This document shows, piece after piece, positions 17,895 through 27,255 of a DNA stretch of 64,000 nt; position 1 is the first letter of the stretch; each line of letters begins with the position of its first letter. Made by a program: the position numbers and the translations under genes. The notes under the pieces are model-generated. The model saw only the letters and a list, made by a program, of their open reading frames with translations, ran no database searches and was not told where the DNA came from. Origin of the DNA: Spongiibacter thalassae (GTDB lineage Bacteria; Pseudomonadota; Gammaproteobacteria; Pseudomonadales; Spongiibacteraceae); assembly GCF_012272835.1 (NCBI RefSeq), contig NZ_JAAWWK010000009.1, forward strand, positions 1 to 64,000. The letters run 5' to 3'.

Positions 17895-18000
17895 TGGGCT
17901 CAGGATGAGCCTTGGCATGGAAGGCATTCTCAGGATGAGAGTCAGCAAGGGATTGAAGGCGTTGCCAGGAGGCAACTGCCTTCCTGCTACCTGATTTCAC
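17895..18000 (+). ncRNA. candidate CsrA/RsmA-sequestering small RNA (CsrB/RsmZ-like)
   Basis: The gene-free stretch between cyaY and ettA contains a series of hairpins with GGA loops on the plus strand only: GGCTC-AGGAT-GAGCC (17897-17911), ATTCTC-AGGAT-GAGAGT (17926-17942), CAA-GGGA-TTG (17946-17955), and GTTGCC-AGGA-GGCAAC (17961-17976). The last is extended by AAGGC/GCCTT to an 11-bp stem with one bulge. An unpaired ATGGAAGG lies between the first two. CAGGA followed by A/T/C and G is the repeat motif of E. coli CsrB, and GGA in loops is the CsrA/RsmA binding element. The RNA would titrate CsrA. No U-rich terminator follows; a strong palindrome begins at 18005. Confidence 0.6.
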
Positions 18001-18004
18001 AAAG

Positions 18005-18032
18005 TGGGGTCTGTCCCCGGGGACAGACCCCA
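18005..18032. repeat. 28-bp perfect palindrome, REP family 2, copy 1
   Basis: This is an uninterrupted palindrome built from TGGGGTCTGTCCCC and its reverse complement, preceded by G so that the foot reads GTGG. It is the same core found on both sides of the RAYT gene and after the vWA gene. It sits directly 3' of the candidate small RNA and could stabilise or help end that transcript, although no T-run follows. Confidence 0.9.
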
Positions 18033-18131
18033 TCTGCCAGCCTTGCACTTCCCCCGCGTTTTCGCTACCGTTTCGCTCATTTTCCGGCTGCTTGTCCCGC
18101 AGCCGCAGCCCCCTCAGTTTCAGGAGTTAGC

Positions 18132-19793
<1,662 letters not shown>

Positions 19794-19794
19794 C

Positions 19795-19834
19795 CCACAT
19801 AGGGGTCTGTCCCCGGGGACAGACCCCTATGTGG
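19795..19834. repeat. 40-bp perfect palindrome, REP family 2, copy 2 (5' of RAYT)
   Basis: The 28-bp family core is extended here by CCACAT on the left and ATGTGG on the right, giving a perfect 40-bp palindrome between the ettA stop and the RAYT start. Its feet read GTGG on both strands, the type of tetranucleotide that RAYT proteins recognise next to REP hairpins. It may also act as an ettA transcript end. Confidence 0.92.
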
Positions 19835-19854
19835 TGCGAGCAAGGACGCTCCCC

Positions 19855-20433
19855 ATGCCAAGACAAGCACGAATTGTACAGGCGGGTATGCCGCATCATG
19901 TGGTTCAACGCGGCAATAACCGACAACCCTGCTTCTTCTCCGAAGCGAATTATCGCATCTACCTGGATTGGCTGAAGGAAAACGCCGCAAGCACCGGCTG
20001 CGCTATTCACGCCTATGTATTGATGACCAACCACGTCCACCTGCTGGTCACTCCCGAGGAGTCTTTCTCATTGGCCGCGCTGATGAAGCAGCAAAGCCAA
20101 CGCTATGCGCAATATATTAATCGGCACTACGACCGCAGCGGCAGTCTTTGGGAAGGACGCTTTCGCTCCCGAATCACCGAAGGCGATCGTTATGTACTCG
20201 CCTGCTATCGCTACATAGAACTCAATCCGGTGCGGGCGGGAATGGTGGAGCACCCTGGCGACTATCCCTGGAGCAGCTACCGCGCCAATGGTGAAGGGGA
20301 GAGCGGCGGGTTGGTTGTTGCCCACCCAACCTACGAGGCTATGGCTGGTTCCAAAGCCCAACGACTGCGGCAATACCGCAGCCTGTTCGAGCAGCCCCTG
20401 GACGAGCGCACCGTACGCCGCCTGCAAACCTGA
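19855..20433 (+). CDS. REP-associated tyrosine transposase (RAYT, Y1/HUH family)
   Basis: The 192-residue single-strand DNA transposase-like protein carries the HUH motif in NHVHLLVTP (near residue 62), preceded by MPHHVVQRGNN, and the catalytic Tyr region in the helix AALMKQQSQRYAQYINRHY. The C-terminal FRSRITEGDRYVLACYRYIELNPVRAGMV pattern is typical of RAYTs. I chose ATG 19855 (AAGGA nearby) rather than the upstream GTG at 19831, which lies inside the palindrome. RAYTs are usually single-copy and are thought to have spread REP sequences. Here the gene is bracketed by family-2 palindromes, its probable cognate substrate. Confidence 0.9.
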   Translation: MPRQARIVQAGMPHHVVQRGNNRQPCFFSEANYRIYLDWLKENAASTGCAIHAYVLMTNHVHLLVTPEESFSLAALMKQQSQRYAQYINRHYDRSGSLWEGRFRSRITEGDRYVLACYRYIELNPVRAGMVEHPGDYPWSSYRANGEGESGGLVVAHPTYEAMAGSKAQRLRQYRSLFEQPLDERTVRRLQT

Positions 20434-20435
20434 TC

Positions 20436-20474
20436 GGGGTCTGTCCCTGGGGTCTGTCCCCGGGGACAGACCCC
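20436..20474. repeat. REP family 2, copy 3, with duplicated half (3' of RAYT)
   Basis: A perfect 26-bp palindrome (20449-20474) is preceded by a direct copy of its left half, GGGGTCTGTCCCT at 20436-20448. It starts two bases after the RAYT stop and lies between the convergent RAYT and hsp20 genes. The same half-duplication occurs at 28641-28653, showing that the two loci share a derived element version. Confidence 0.9.
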
Positions 20475-20487
20475 TATGGTAGTAGTG

Positions 20488-20904
20488 CTATTGGACGGTG
20501 ATTTTGCGCGGGGCCGCGGCGGCGATTTTGGGGATGTGCAGGCCCAGCACGCCGTTTTCGACCTTGGCGGCGATATGTTCGATATCGACGCTGTCGGGCA
20601 GCGAAAATCGGCGAGAGAAGTCGCCCTGCCAGCGCTCACTGATCGCCACTTTCTTGTCGCCGTGGTCGATTTTGCGTTCGCCTTTGATGCTCAGCACTTT
20701 GTTTTCGATGCTGATATCAATGGTGTCGCTGGCCACGCCCGGCACGTCCATGGTGAGCAAATAGGCGTCGTCGGTTTCGCTTATATCAACGGCGGGCAGC
20801 CAGGTGTTTTGCGCGCTGCGACGGGGTTCGCCCCGACCGTCGAACAGGCGGTTCACGTCCCGTGTCAGATCGTCAAACAATGCAAAAGGCAGATAGCTGT
20901 TCAT
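20488..20904 (-). CDS. Hsp20/IbpA-family small heat shock protein
   Basis: This 138-residue ATP-independent holdase binds unfolding proteins in large oligomers and hands them to DnaK/ClpB. Its alpha-crystallin domain spans about residues 35-125: WLPAVDISETDDAYLLTMDVPGV, KVLSIKGERK, FSRRFSLPDSVD, and the typical NGVLGLHIPK near 115. The C-terminal IxI-like tail is short. The start is preceded by CAGGAGG. A good sigma-32 promoter lies upstream. The gene faces the RAYT gene tail to tail with a palindrome between them. Confidence 0.9.
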   Translation of the reverse strand: MNSYLPFALFDDLTRDVNRLFDGRGEPRRSAQNTWLPAVDISETDDAYLLTMDVPGVASDTIDISIENKVLSIKGERKIDHGDKKVAISERWQGDFSRRFSLPDSVDIEHIAAKVENGVLGLHIPKIAAAAPRKITVQ

Positions 20905-20961
20905 CGTAAATACCTCCTGAAATGCCTGTATACCAGTTTGGCAGCACGTGCTGTCATTCTT

Positions 20962-20990
20962 AACATGGGGATTGGCGGATTTTTTTCAAG
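20962..20990 (-). promoter_or_regulatory. sigma-32 (heat shock) promoter of the small heat shock gene
   Basis: On the minus strand CTTGAAA (20990-20984) is followed after 13 bases by CCCCATGTT (20970-20962), a near-perfect RpoH promoter. Transcription should begin near 20955, leaving about a 50-base leader. The leader contains CAGC-ACGT-GCTG (20942-20953) and the strong CAGGAGG ribosome binding site. Confidence 0.85.
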
Positions 20991-21086
20991 AGTATTACGC
21001 CCCCGCAGGGCTCTGCTACACTGCACCCTCAACATCGACAACAACAATTGTTATCCCTCGTATTTGACACTGATAAGGATAGTAAA

Positions 21087-21566
21087 ATGAGTATTCAAAC
21101 CGGCGACAAAATTCCTGATGTAACCCTGAAGGTGATGGGCGAGAAAGGCCCTGTAGACATCACCACCGGCGATATTTTTAACGGTAAAAAGGTGGTGATG
21201 TTTGCGGTGCCCGGCGCATTTACCCCCGGGTGCTCCATGGCCCACCTGCCCGGTTACGTGGTTAACGCCGACAAGATCAAAGAGAAGGGTGTCGACACCA
21301 TTGTGTGCATGGCGGTGAATGACGCCTTTGTAATGGATGCCTGGGGCAAGGCACAAAACGCTGAGGAGCTGCTGATGCTGGCCGACGGCAACGGCGAGTT
21401 GACTGCTGCAATGGGTCTGGAAATGGATGGCAGCGGCTTTGGCTTGGGCCAGCGCAGCAAGCGTTTCGCCCTGATTGCCGAAGACGGCGTGGTGTCCTTC
21501 CTGGCGGTTGAGCCTGCCGGTGGCATTGATGTGAGCGCAGCGGAAAAAATCCTGGAGCAGCTGTAA
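21087..21566 (+). CDS. peroxiredoxin, Prx5/redoxin type
   Basis: This 159-residue thiol peroxidase reduces hydrogen peroxide and alkyl hydroperoxides. The active-site segment FAVPGAFTPGCSMAHLPGY has the peroxidatic Cys49 in the TPGCS motif of Prx5; a second Cys is near residue 74 (TIVCMAVND). The length is typical of stand-alone Prx5 (about 158), without a fused glutaredoxin. I chose ATG 21087 (TAAGGAT upstream) over an in-frame upstream start at 21048. No OxyR-like site was recognised. It is followed by murI after 24 bases. Confidence 0.92.
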   Translation: MSIQTGDKIPDVTLKVMGEKGPVDITTGDIFNGKKVVMFAVPGAFTPGCSMAHLPGYVVNADKIKEKGVDTIVCMAVNDAFVMDAWGKAQNAEELLMLADGNGELTAAMGLEMDGSGFGLGQRSKRFALIAEDGVVSFLAVEPAGGIDVSAAEKILEQL

Positions 21567-21590
21567 TCCCCGGCCCGTTAAGCTGACATT

Positions 21591-22382
21591 ATGGCAACAC
21601 CACCGCGCACTCACCGTGTGCTGGTCTTCGACAGCGGCGTCGGCTCACTGAGCATCGGCGCCGAAATTCATCGCCTGCTGCCTGAGCTGGATCTGTTGTA
21701 TGTGATGGATCGCGGGGGCTTTCCCTATGGGCTGTGGCAGGAAGCACCACTGGTAGAGCACATCTGCAAGCGGGTAGAGGAAGTGCTCCAACGCGAGTAC
21801 GCGACCATGCTGGTCATGGCCTGCAACAGTGCCAGCACGGCGGTGTTGCCCGCTCTGCGAGAGCGACTGTCGATCCCCGTGGTCGGTGTGGTGCCTGCGA
21901 TCAAGCCCGCCGCCGCGCTGAGTCGCAGCAAGGTGATCGGCCTGCTCGCCACCCCCGGCACCGTTTCCCGTCCGTACACGGCTCAATTGATTGCCGACTT
22001 CGCCGCCGACTGCGAGGTTATTGCTGTCGGCAATGGCGAGTTGGCACCCGCGGTGGAAGCGCTGTTCTGGCAGGGGGCATCACCCAAAGATTGTGTGGCC
22101 ACCATCGCCGACCGATTTCGCGCCCATCCCCGCTATCACGACATGGACACCCTGGTGCTGGCTTGCACCCATTTTCCCCTGGTGCAAAAGGAGTTGGCGA
22201 CGTTTATTCGCCACTGCCAGTGGGTCGATTCCGGCCAGGCCATTGCCCGGCGTGTCGCCAGTCTGTTGGGGACAGCCCCCAAAGGGGACGGGCTGCAGGA
22301 GGTGGTGATTCTGGGCAGTGAGAAGGCGTCGGACTATTTATTGGCGGGTCTGGAGCAACGGGGGTTGCGGCTGAAGCGCTAG
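21591..22382 (+). CDS. murI: glutamate racemase
   Basis: MurI interconverts L- and D-glutamate, supplying D-Glu for peptidoglycan. The 263-residue protein has the N-terminal catalytic FDSGVGSLSI, the first cysteine in VMACNSAST (near residue 80), the second in LVLACTHFPL (near 188), and VVGVVPAIKPA. The usual DNAxxPYG segment is changed to MDRGGFPYG and the common ACNTAS to ACNSAS, so it is a somewhat divergent member that keeps both catalytic cysteines. Confidence 0.9.
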   Translation: MATPPRTHRVLVFDSGVGSLSIGAEIHRLLPELDLLYVMDRGGFPYGLWQEAPLVEHICKRVEEVLQREYATMLVMACNSASTAVLPALRERLSIPVVGVVPAIKPAAALSRSKVIGLLATPGTVSRPYTAQLIADFAADCEVIAVGNGELAPAVEALFWQGASPKDCVATIADRFRAHPRYHDMDTLVLACTHFPLVQKELATFIRHCQWVDSGQAIARRVASLLGTAPKGDGLQEVVILGSEKASDYLLAGLEQRGLRLKR

Positions 22383-22720
22383 CGCTGATTAAAGCGATGG
22401 GCTTCCGCTGTAAAGCGACTGACCAACTCACTCATTTCCACCATAGCCTTGTTGTAGCGCTCAATACGCTGTCGGCGACGGCGCTCGTTGTCGTGGCCGG
22501 TGCCTCGAGCGGTGGTTTCCATGGCATCCAGGCAGGTGAAATAACGCCCCTGCTCGTCGAGATAACGCTCAACCTTGTCGCGCAGATCGCGCATTTCCCG
22601 GTAGTTGGCGCTGGCTCCGTCCACCTTGACGCTGGGTGCCCGCGCGGGAAAGCACGACGCTTCACTGAGTGATGCGCAGAGGCAGGCGGCGACCAGTAAA
22701 AGGAGTGGCGCTTGTTTCAT
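22379..22720 (-). CDS. small exported protein of unknown function
   Basis: The 113-residue protein begins MKQAPLLLLVAACLCASLSE, a good Sec signal peptide with probable cleavage near residue 21, or lipidation at Cys14 is possible. The mature part is rich in Arg and Glu and mostly helical (RDLRDKVERYLDEQGRYFTC, then RRRQRIERYNKAMVEMSELV), probably a short coiled coil, with two Cys that could pair. I do not recognise the family. Its stop overlaps the murI stop on the other strand by four bases. Confidence 0.65.
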   Translation of the reverse strand: MKQAPLLLLVAACLCASLSEASCFPARAPSVKVDGASANYREMRDLRDKVERYLDEQGRYFTCLDAMETTARGTGHDNERRRRQRIERYNKAMVEMSELVSRFTAEAHRFNQR

Positions 22721-22867
22721 TACGTTTCCGCAGCAATACCAGGACGGGGCCAAGTATAACGCAGCATAGATAGAATGTTGGCTTTGTGGCGTTTTGAACG
22801 GTTTTCACCAGAGGTTTTCTGAACTGATTCACAGTGCGGCGGCGCAGACCGCGCCGCCAGCGGAGTA

Positions 22868-23893
22868 TTACAACGCCCGCGGGTCAAAGCCGCCGGCGTA
22901 GAACTGGGCAAACCACTTGCGGAATTTCGCAATCGGGCCGTCGCCGTCGCACAACACCGGCAGTGGCCGATAGATTTTGTGCTCCCAAATCGGCCGGTCT
23001 TCCTCAAGCTGGCCAACGATATTGGCGATGATCGCCGCATTCACACCGCCTTTTACCACTTCGCCGTTGACCTTGGGCTGGGTAAAGGCGAAGCGCACAT
23101 GCACGGTTTCCTCGTTGATGGGTGTGGTCAGCCCCATCAAAAAGGTGTCGGCGATGCCTTCAAACTTGGTAAACCCCTGACCCGGGCCGGCAGAGCCGGT
23201 GCGAATAGCCCCTTTTACCTCACCCCGAGGAGTGGGCATATTGGCCAGCTGCAGACCGCGCACCATCGGCCCGTCGTAGGTGGTTTCCCACTCGGGGAAA
23301 GAGGCGGTGCCGTGCACATATTTGAAGTGGGCCGGGTCGGCGGCGTTTTCCGCCATTTCCTGGGAGTGGGTGTTGATCGTCCACTCATAGCGTTCCAGCG
23401 GTGACCAGCCGTCACCATTGGCCTCTTCGTGCTCAACCACCTCCCACTTGGGGGAGTCACCCTCGGGGTGATACCAGGCCCAGATGACCTGGTTGGTTTC
23501 CCGAATGGGGAAGGATTTGAGGCACTTCTTGCCCTTGATTTTTGGGGGCATGTTTTTGGCGTAGGGGACTTCTGCACACTCACCCTCCGGGTTGAACTTC
23601 CAGGAGTGAAAAGGGCAGACAATATTATTGCCTTCGATACGGCCGCCACCGGTGCCGGAACGCTCGTGAATGCCGTGACCGAGGTGGGCACCCAGGTGGG
23701 GGCAATAGGCTTCCATCAATACGGCGCGACCATTCTCGGTACGGAACAACACCAGCTCCTGCCCGAAGTAGTGCACCGCCCGTGACTCTCCGGCCTGCAA
23801 TTCATCGCTGTAAGACACCGCAAACCAGCCGAAGGGCATCGGCATGGGGTAGCGTTTCTGGGAACTGGTGGCGATGGTGTTGGCAGATGTCAT
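22868..23893 (-). CDS. Rieske non-heme iron oxygenase, KshA-like
   Basis: The 341-residue terminal oxygenase has an N-terminal Rieske domain (CPHLGAHLGHG near residue 63 and CPFHSWKFNPEGEC near 92: the C-x-H...C-x2-H cluster ligands). Its catalytic domain carries the mononuclear iron ligands in AENAADPAHFKYVHG near 175-190. The architecture, including PYAKNMPPK after the Rieske cluster, resembles KshA 3-ketosteroid 9-alpha-hydroxylases and Cdh-type aromatic oxygenases. It needs a reductase that is not next to it. GAGGA precedes the ATG, and an inverted repeat covers the likely promoter. Steroid substrate is an inference from family resemblance only. Confidence 0.82.
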   Translation of the reverse strand: MTSANTIATSSQKRYPMPMPFGWFAVSYSDELQAGESRAVHYFGQELVLFRTENGRAVLMEAYCPHLGAHLGHGIHERSGTGGGRIEGNNIVCPFHSWKFNPEGECAEVPYAKNMPPKIKGKKCLKSFPIRETNQVIWAWYHPEGDSPKWEVVEHEEANGDGWSPLERYEWTINTHSQEMAENAADPAHFKYVHGTASFPEWETTYDGPMVRGLQLANMPTPRGEVKGAIRTGSAGPGQGFTKFEGIADTFLMGLTTPINEETVHVRFAFTQPKVNGEVVKGGVNAAIIANIVGQLEEDRPIWEHKIYRPLPVLCDGDGPIAKFRKWFAQFYAGGFDPRAL

Positions 23894-23933
23894 GGCTGTG
23901 TCCTCAGGGCGAGCGCAAATGGGCTCGTCAATA

Positions 23934-23957
23934 TAGCGTAGTTATAGGTCTACTCTA
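23934..23957. promoter_or_regulatory. operator-like inverted repeat over the KshA-like gene promoter
   Basis: TAGCGTAG (23934-23941) and CTACTCTA (23950-23957) form 8-bp arms with one mismatch and an 8-bp spacer. On the minus strand the spacer holds TATAAC, a good -10 candidate for the oxygenase gene. The layout fits a TetR-type repressor site. An outer pair TCCTCAGG (23901-23908) and CCTGAGGA (23961-23968) also exists. Confidence 0.5.
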
Positions 23958-24035
23958 GCGCCTGAGGATTTGTCGGCAATAACAAAAAAAGACAGCCTAC
24001 TGGCAAAATCTGTCAGCAGGCTGAGTCAGCGGGGC

Positions 24036-24671
24036 TTACTGGGTCCACTTCCTGAACTTATCCATGAGCACGTCGGCCCCCATGCGAATCAGCGATTCAT
24101 CCGCCGAACCGGGTGCGGCGCCGGTAAAGATAATGGCCTCCTGCACCGCGATCTCCTTGCCCACTTCGGCCATGGTTTGCTGATTCACTTCTTCTCCACT
24201 CTCGGTTTCTACCCGCCCCTGAGCGGCGGCGCGGATTTGCGCTGCTTTTTCGGAGTTAGGGTCGATACCGGAACGCTGCATAATTTCGATTGCCGCGAGG
24301 CGCTCCGCCGCTTCGCGCTGGGTGATGGGCTGACCGTGGCCGTCGAACACACCGTCATTGGGTTTGTCGGCGATTTCCGCCGACTGGCCCATGCTGATGC
24401 GAATCATCGCCGCCTCCTGGGACTCCGGCGCGGCCCCGGCTTTCTTTACCGCCGCTTCGACACTGATGGCATCGGCGATTTGTCTGGCAGTGACCGTTTG
24501 CCCGTGGCGGTTGTAGACCTGCCAGTCGGCCTCGGCCGAGGCCTGTACTTCGCCGTGGACCTCAGTCCGGTGTTTCTTGCTCTGCCCGGGGGCCGTGTCC
24601 TTGTTGGCGTGGGCTGCTGCCCCGGCCAATAGCACCGCACCCGCACACAGTGCGATAAAAATCTGTTTCAT
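24036..24671 (-). CDS. secreted protein with three internal ~45-residue repeats, unknown function
   Basis: The 211-residue protein begins with a clear Sec signal ([20 protein letters not shown], cleavage near 22). The mature part holds three diverged copies of one module at about residues 52-97, 108-150 and 155-198. Copies 1 and 2 both read VY/F-N/D-x-HGQ-x-V/I-T-x-R. All three share a helix followed by SGIDPNS-, GAAPESQ- or GAAPGSA-like turns and a terminal IR. I know no family name for it. The repeats suggest a small helical periplasmic binding or scaffold protein. It stands alone between two promoters. Confidence 0.75.
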   Translation of the reverse strand: MKQIFIALCAGAVLLAGAAAHANKDTAPGQSKKHRTEVHGEVQASAEADWQVYNRHGQTVTARQIADAISVEAAVKKAGAAPESQEAAMIRISMGQSAEIADKPNDGVFDGHGQPITQREAAERLAAIEIMQRSGIDPNSEKAAQIRAAAQGRVETESGEEVNQQTMAEVGKEIAVQEAIIFTGAAPGSADESLIRMGADVLMDKFRKWTQ

Positions 24672-24768
24672 GGTTTGTCCCCCTGTTCATTCATTATTGT
24701 GGCCGCGACCGCCCACACGCCCTCGGCATGCGATGCCCGCCGTCTCCAGCTGTGCTACTATCGGCGGC

Positions 24769-25770
24769 ATGTCAGCACAAAGTCAACTTTTGCAAGACCG
24801 CTTCGGTCGCCGCGTCGATTACCTGCGTTTGTCGGTAACCGATCGCTGTGATTTTCGCTGCGTGTATTGCATGGCAGAGGAAATGACCTTTCTGCCCCGG
24901 CGCGATGTACTGACCCTGGAACAACTCTACGATGTCGCCGCGGCCTTTGTCGCACTGGGCACCCGCAAAATCCGCCTGACCGGTGGCGAGCCGCTGGTGC
25001 GCAATAATGTGCTCACCCTGGTACGCCGTCTCGGCGAACTGGACGGCCTCGAGCAGCTCAACCTCACCACCAATGGCGCCCAGTTGCGTAAATACGCCCA
25101 GCCCTTGCGGGACGCTGGCCTGAGCGGCATTAATATCAGCCTCGACAGCCTGCGCGCCGATCGTTTTCGGGAGTTGACCCGCACCGGTGAGCTGCACAAG
25201 GTCATCGACGGTATCGACGCCGCCCGCGAGGCCGGGTTTCAGCGAATCAAGATCAACGCCGTTATGATGACCGGCCGCAACGACGACGAAATTCTCGATC
25301 TGGTGGAATTCGCCCGAAACCGCCAGATCGATATCAGTTTTATCGAAGAAATGCCGCTGGGCCAGATCAGCGAACACGACCGCGCCCTGAGCTTTTGCAG
25401 CAGCGACGTGATTCGCCAGCGCATCGACCAGCACTACCCACTGACCGCCAGCGCGGAAACCAGCGGTGGCCCCTCGCGCTATTACCGCATGGCCGACAGC
25501 GACAGCCGCATTGGTTTCATCTCGCCCCACAGCCACAATTTCTGCCACCTGTGCAATCGAGTGCGCTTGACGGTAGAGGGCCGCCTGCTCCTGTGTCTGG
25601 GCAATGAACACTCAGTGGATCTGCGCGCGGTACTGCGGGAGCACCCCGGGGATACCCAACGGCTGCAGGATGCCGTTGTCAGCGCGATGGACATTAAACC
25701 CGAGCGCCATCACTTCGATCTCGATGACAGCCCCCAGATCGTACGCTTTATGAATACCACTGGCGGCTGA
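24769..25770 (+). CDS. moaA: GTP 3',8-cyclase, molybdenum cofactor biosynthesis
   Basis: This radical-SAM enzyme makes 3',8-cyclo-GTP, the first step of molybdopterin synthesis (with MoaC). The 333-residue protein has the N-terminal cluster motif CDFRCVYC near residue 25, [11 protein letters not shown] near 66, and the second iron-sulfur cluster cysteines in [18 protein letters not shown] near 260-277. The C-terminal ...TTGG is the diagnostic MoaA double-glycine end. The start ATG 24769 gives MSAQSQ; the longer upstream frame runs into the neighbouring gene and is rejected. It is followed after 9 bases by a cupin gene. Confidence 0.95.
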   Translation: MSAQSQLLQDRFGRRVDYLRLSVTDRCDFRCVYCMAEEMTFLPRRDVLTLEQLYDVAAAFVALGTRKIRLTGGEPLVRNNVLTLVRRLGELDGLEQLNLTTNGAQLRKYAQPLRDAGLSGINISLDSLRADRFRELTRTGELHKVIDGIDAAREAGFQRIKINAVMMTGRNDDEILDLVEFARNRQIDISFIEEMPLGQISEHDRALSFCSSDVIRQRIDQHYPLTASAETSGGPSRYYRMADSDSRIGFISPHSHNFCHLCNRVRLTVEGRLLLCLGNEHSVDLRAVLREHPGDTQRLQDAVVSAMDIKPERHHFDLDDSPQIVRFMNTTGG

Positions 25771-25779
25771 GGCTGGTCG

Positions 25780-26295
25780 ATGACCGCAGCCGAGCTTATT
25801 CGCCACCTCGCCCTGGAACCCCACAGCGAAGGTGGTTTTTTCCGCCGCAGCTTTTGCTCTGAATACACTCTGCCCCGGTCCGATGGCGACTCCCAGGCGC
25901 TGATGAGCAGCATATTTTATTTACTTTCCACTTCCAGTCCTTGCGGCTATTTGCACCGAAACCGCGCCGATATTCTGCATTTCTGGCAGGGAGGGCGCAG
26001 TCTGCGCTACCATCTGCTACACCCCGACGGGCACTATGAGTGTGTGGTCATGGGGCCAGAACTCGCGGCCGGACAACAGTTGCAACTGTTGGTAAAGGGG
26101 GGCTGTTGGAAGGCTTCCGAATTGTGTGACGATGGCGCCGCCGATTACGGCCTGATTTCCGAGGCGGTGTGTCCCGGCTTTGACTACCGCGACCACCAAT
26201 TTGCCGGTGCCGAGGACATCCGCCCGCTGGTCTCCGCTGCCGAGTGGGCACGGCTCGCGCCGTTGATCCGACCGACACCGGCTTTCGCTGAATAA
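25780..26295 (+). CDS. DUF985 cupin-family protein
   Basis: The 171-residue protein matches the DUF985/cupin_5 family: LEPHSEGGFFRRSF near residue 10, then SSIFYLLSTSSPCGYLHRNRADILHFWQ, where the His residues line a small beta-barrel metal or ligand pocket, and a C-terminal VCPGFDYRDHQFA. Function is not established for most members. It lies 9 bases after moaA and 28 before the MoxR ATPase gene, suggesting an operon, but I infer no functional link. Confidence 0.85.
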   Translation: MTAAELIRHLALEPHSEGGFFRRSFCSEYTLPRSDGDSQALMSSIFYLLSTSSPCGYLHRNRADILHFWQGGRSLRYHLLHPDGHYECVVMGPELAAGQQLQLLVKGGCWKASELCDDGAADYGLISEAVCPGFDYRDHQFAGAEDIRPLVSAAEWARLAPLIRPTPAFAE

Positions 26296-26323
26296 TGGCA
26301 TTCGCTAAATAATAAGGAACACC

Positions 26324-27253
26324 ATGAATTCCCCACGCCACGCTATTAATGGGCTGATCGCCAACCTCGCGGAACAGGGCTATATCGCCAGCGACCAGAT
26401 CGCCACCACACTGCACCTGGCCCGTGAGCTGGAGCGTCCGATCCTGATCGAAGGCCCGCCAGGGGTGGGCAAAACCGAATTGGCAAATGCCGCCTCGGCA
26501 ATGTTGAAGCTGCCGCTGTTTCGTTTGCAGTGCTACGAAGGGCTGGACGAGAGCAAGGCACTGTACGACTGGAAATACAGCAAGCAACTGCTCTATGTAC
26601 AGGTATTGAAGGAGCAGTTGGGGGATATTCTCGGCGGCGCAGAAAGCCTCGCCAGTGCGGTGGAGCGTCTGCATAACTTCGATGATATTTTCTACTCGGA
26701 GCGCTTTCTCGAACCGAGACCACTCCTCAAAGCCCTGCAAAGCGATGCCGGGGCGGTATTATTGATCGACGAAATCGACAAGGCCGACTACGAATTCGAA
26801 TCGTTGCTGCTGGAAATTCTTGCCGACTTCAAGGTCACTCTGCCGGAAATCGGCACCCTGGGTGCCCGGCACAAGCCGCTGGTAATACTGACCAGCAATA
26901 ACACCCGCGACCTCAGCGACGCCCTCAAGCGCCGCTGCCTTCACCTGTATATTCCCTTCCCGGAAGCTGCGCTGGAAAGCCGCATTGTACAAAGCCGGGT
27001 GCCCGAGGTGCCCGACCAACTGCGCGAGCAGCTGGTCGCCTTCGTACACGGGGTAAGGGAACTGGATCTGAAGAAGCAGCCTGCCATCAGCGAGACCATC
27101 GACTGGGCGCGCAGCTTGTTATTGCTGCACGCCAACACCCTCGACCGACAACTGGTGGAAGACAGCCTCAATGTACTACTGAAATACGAGGAAGATATCG
27201 GCATTGTCGCCCCGGAATTAACCGCTTTGCTCAAAAGCGCCACCAGGGCCTGA
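26324..27253 (+). CDS. MoxR-type AAA+ ATPase
   Basis: The 309-residue protein has a single AAA+ module with Walker A EGPPGVGKTELA near residue 44, Walker B VLLIDEIDKAD near 145, sensor 1 LTSNNTRDLSDALKRRC near 190, and the MoxR-type lid with EAALESRIV. MoxR ATPases act as metal-insertion or maturation chaperones together with a vWA protein, which is encoded two bases downstream. This subgroup is close to the CoxD/APE2220 type; the client is unknown. Confidence 0.9.
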   Translation: MNSPRHAINGLIANLAEQGYIASDQIATTLHLARELERPILIEGPPGVGKTELANAASAMLKLPLFRLQCYEGLDESKALYDWKYSKQLLYVQVLKEQLGDILGGAESLASAVERLHNFDDIFYSERFLEPRPLLKALQSDAGAVLLIDEIDKADYEFESLLLEILADFKVTLPEIGTLGARHKPLVILTSNNTRDLSDALKRRCLHLYIPFPEAALESRIVQSRVPEVPDQLREQLVAFVHGVRELDLKKQPAISETIDWARSLLLLHANTLDRQLVEDSLNVLLKYEEDIGIVAPELTALLKSATRA

Positions 27254-27255
27254 AC

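Noticed and set aside
24672-24768. Molybdenum-cofactor riboswitch upstream of moaA
   Set aside because: The gap is under 100 bases and shows none of the long conserved stems of that RNA class.
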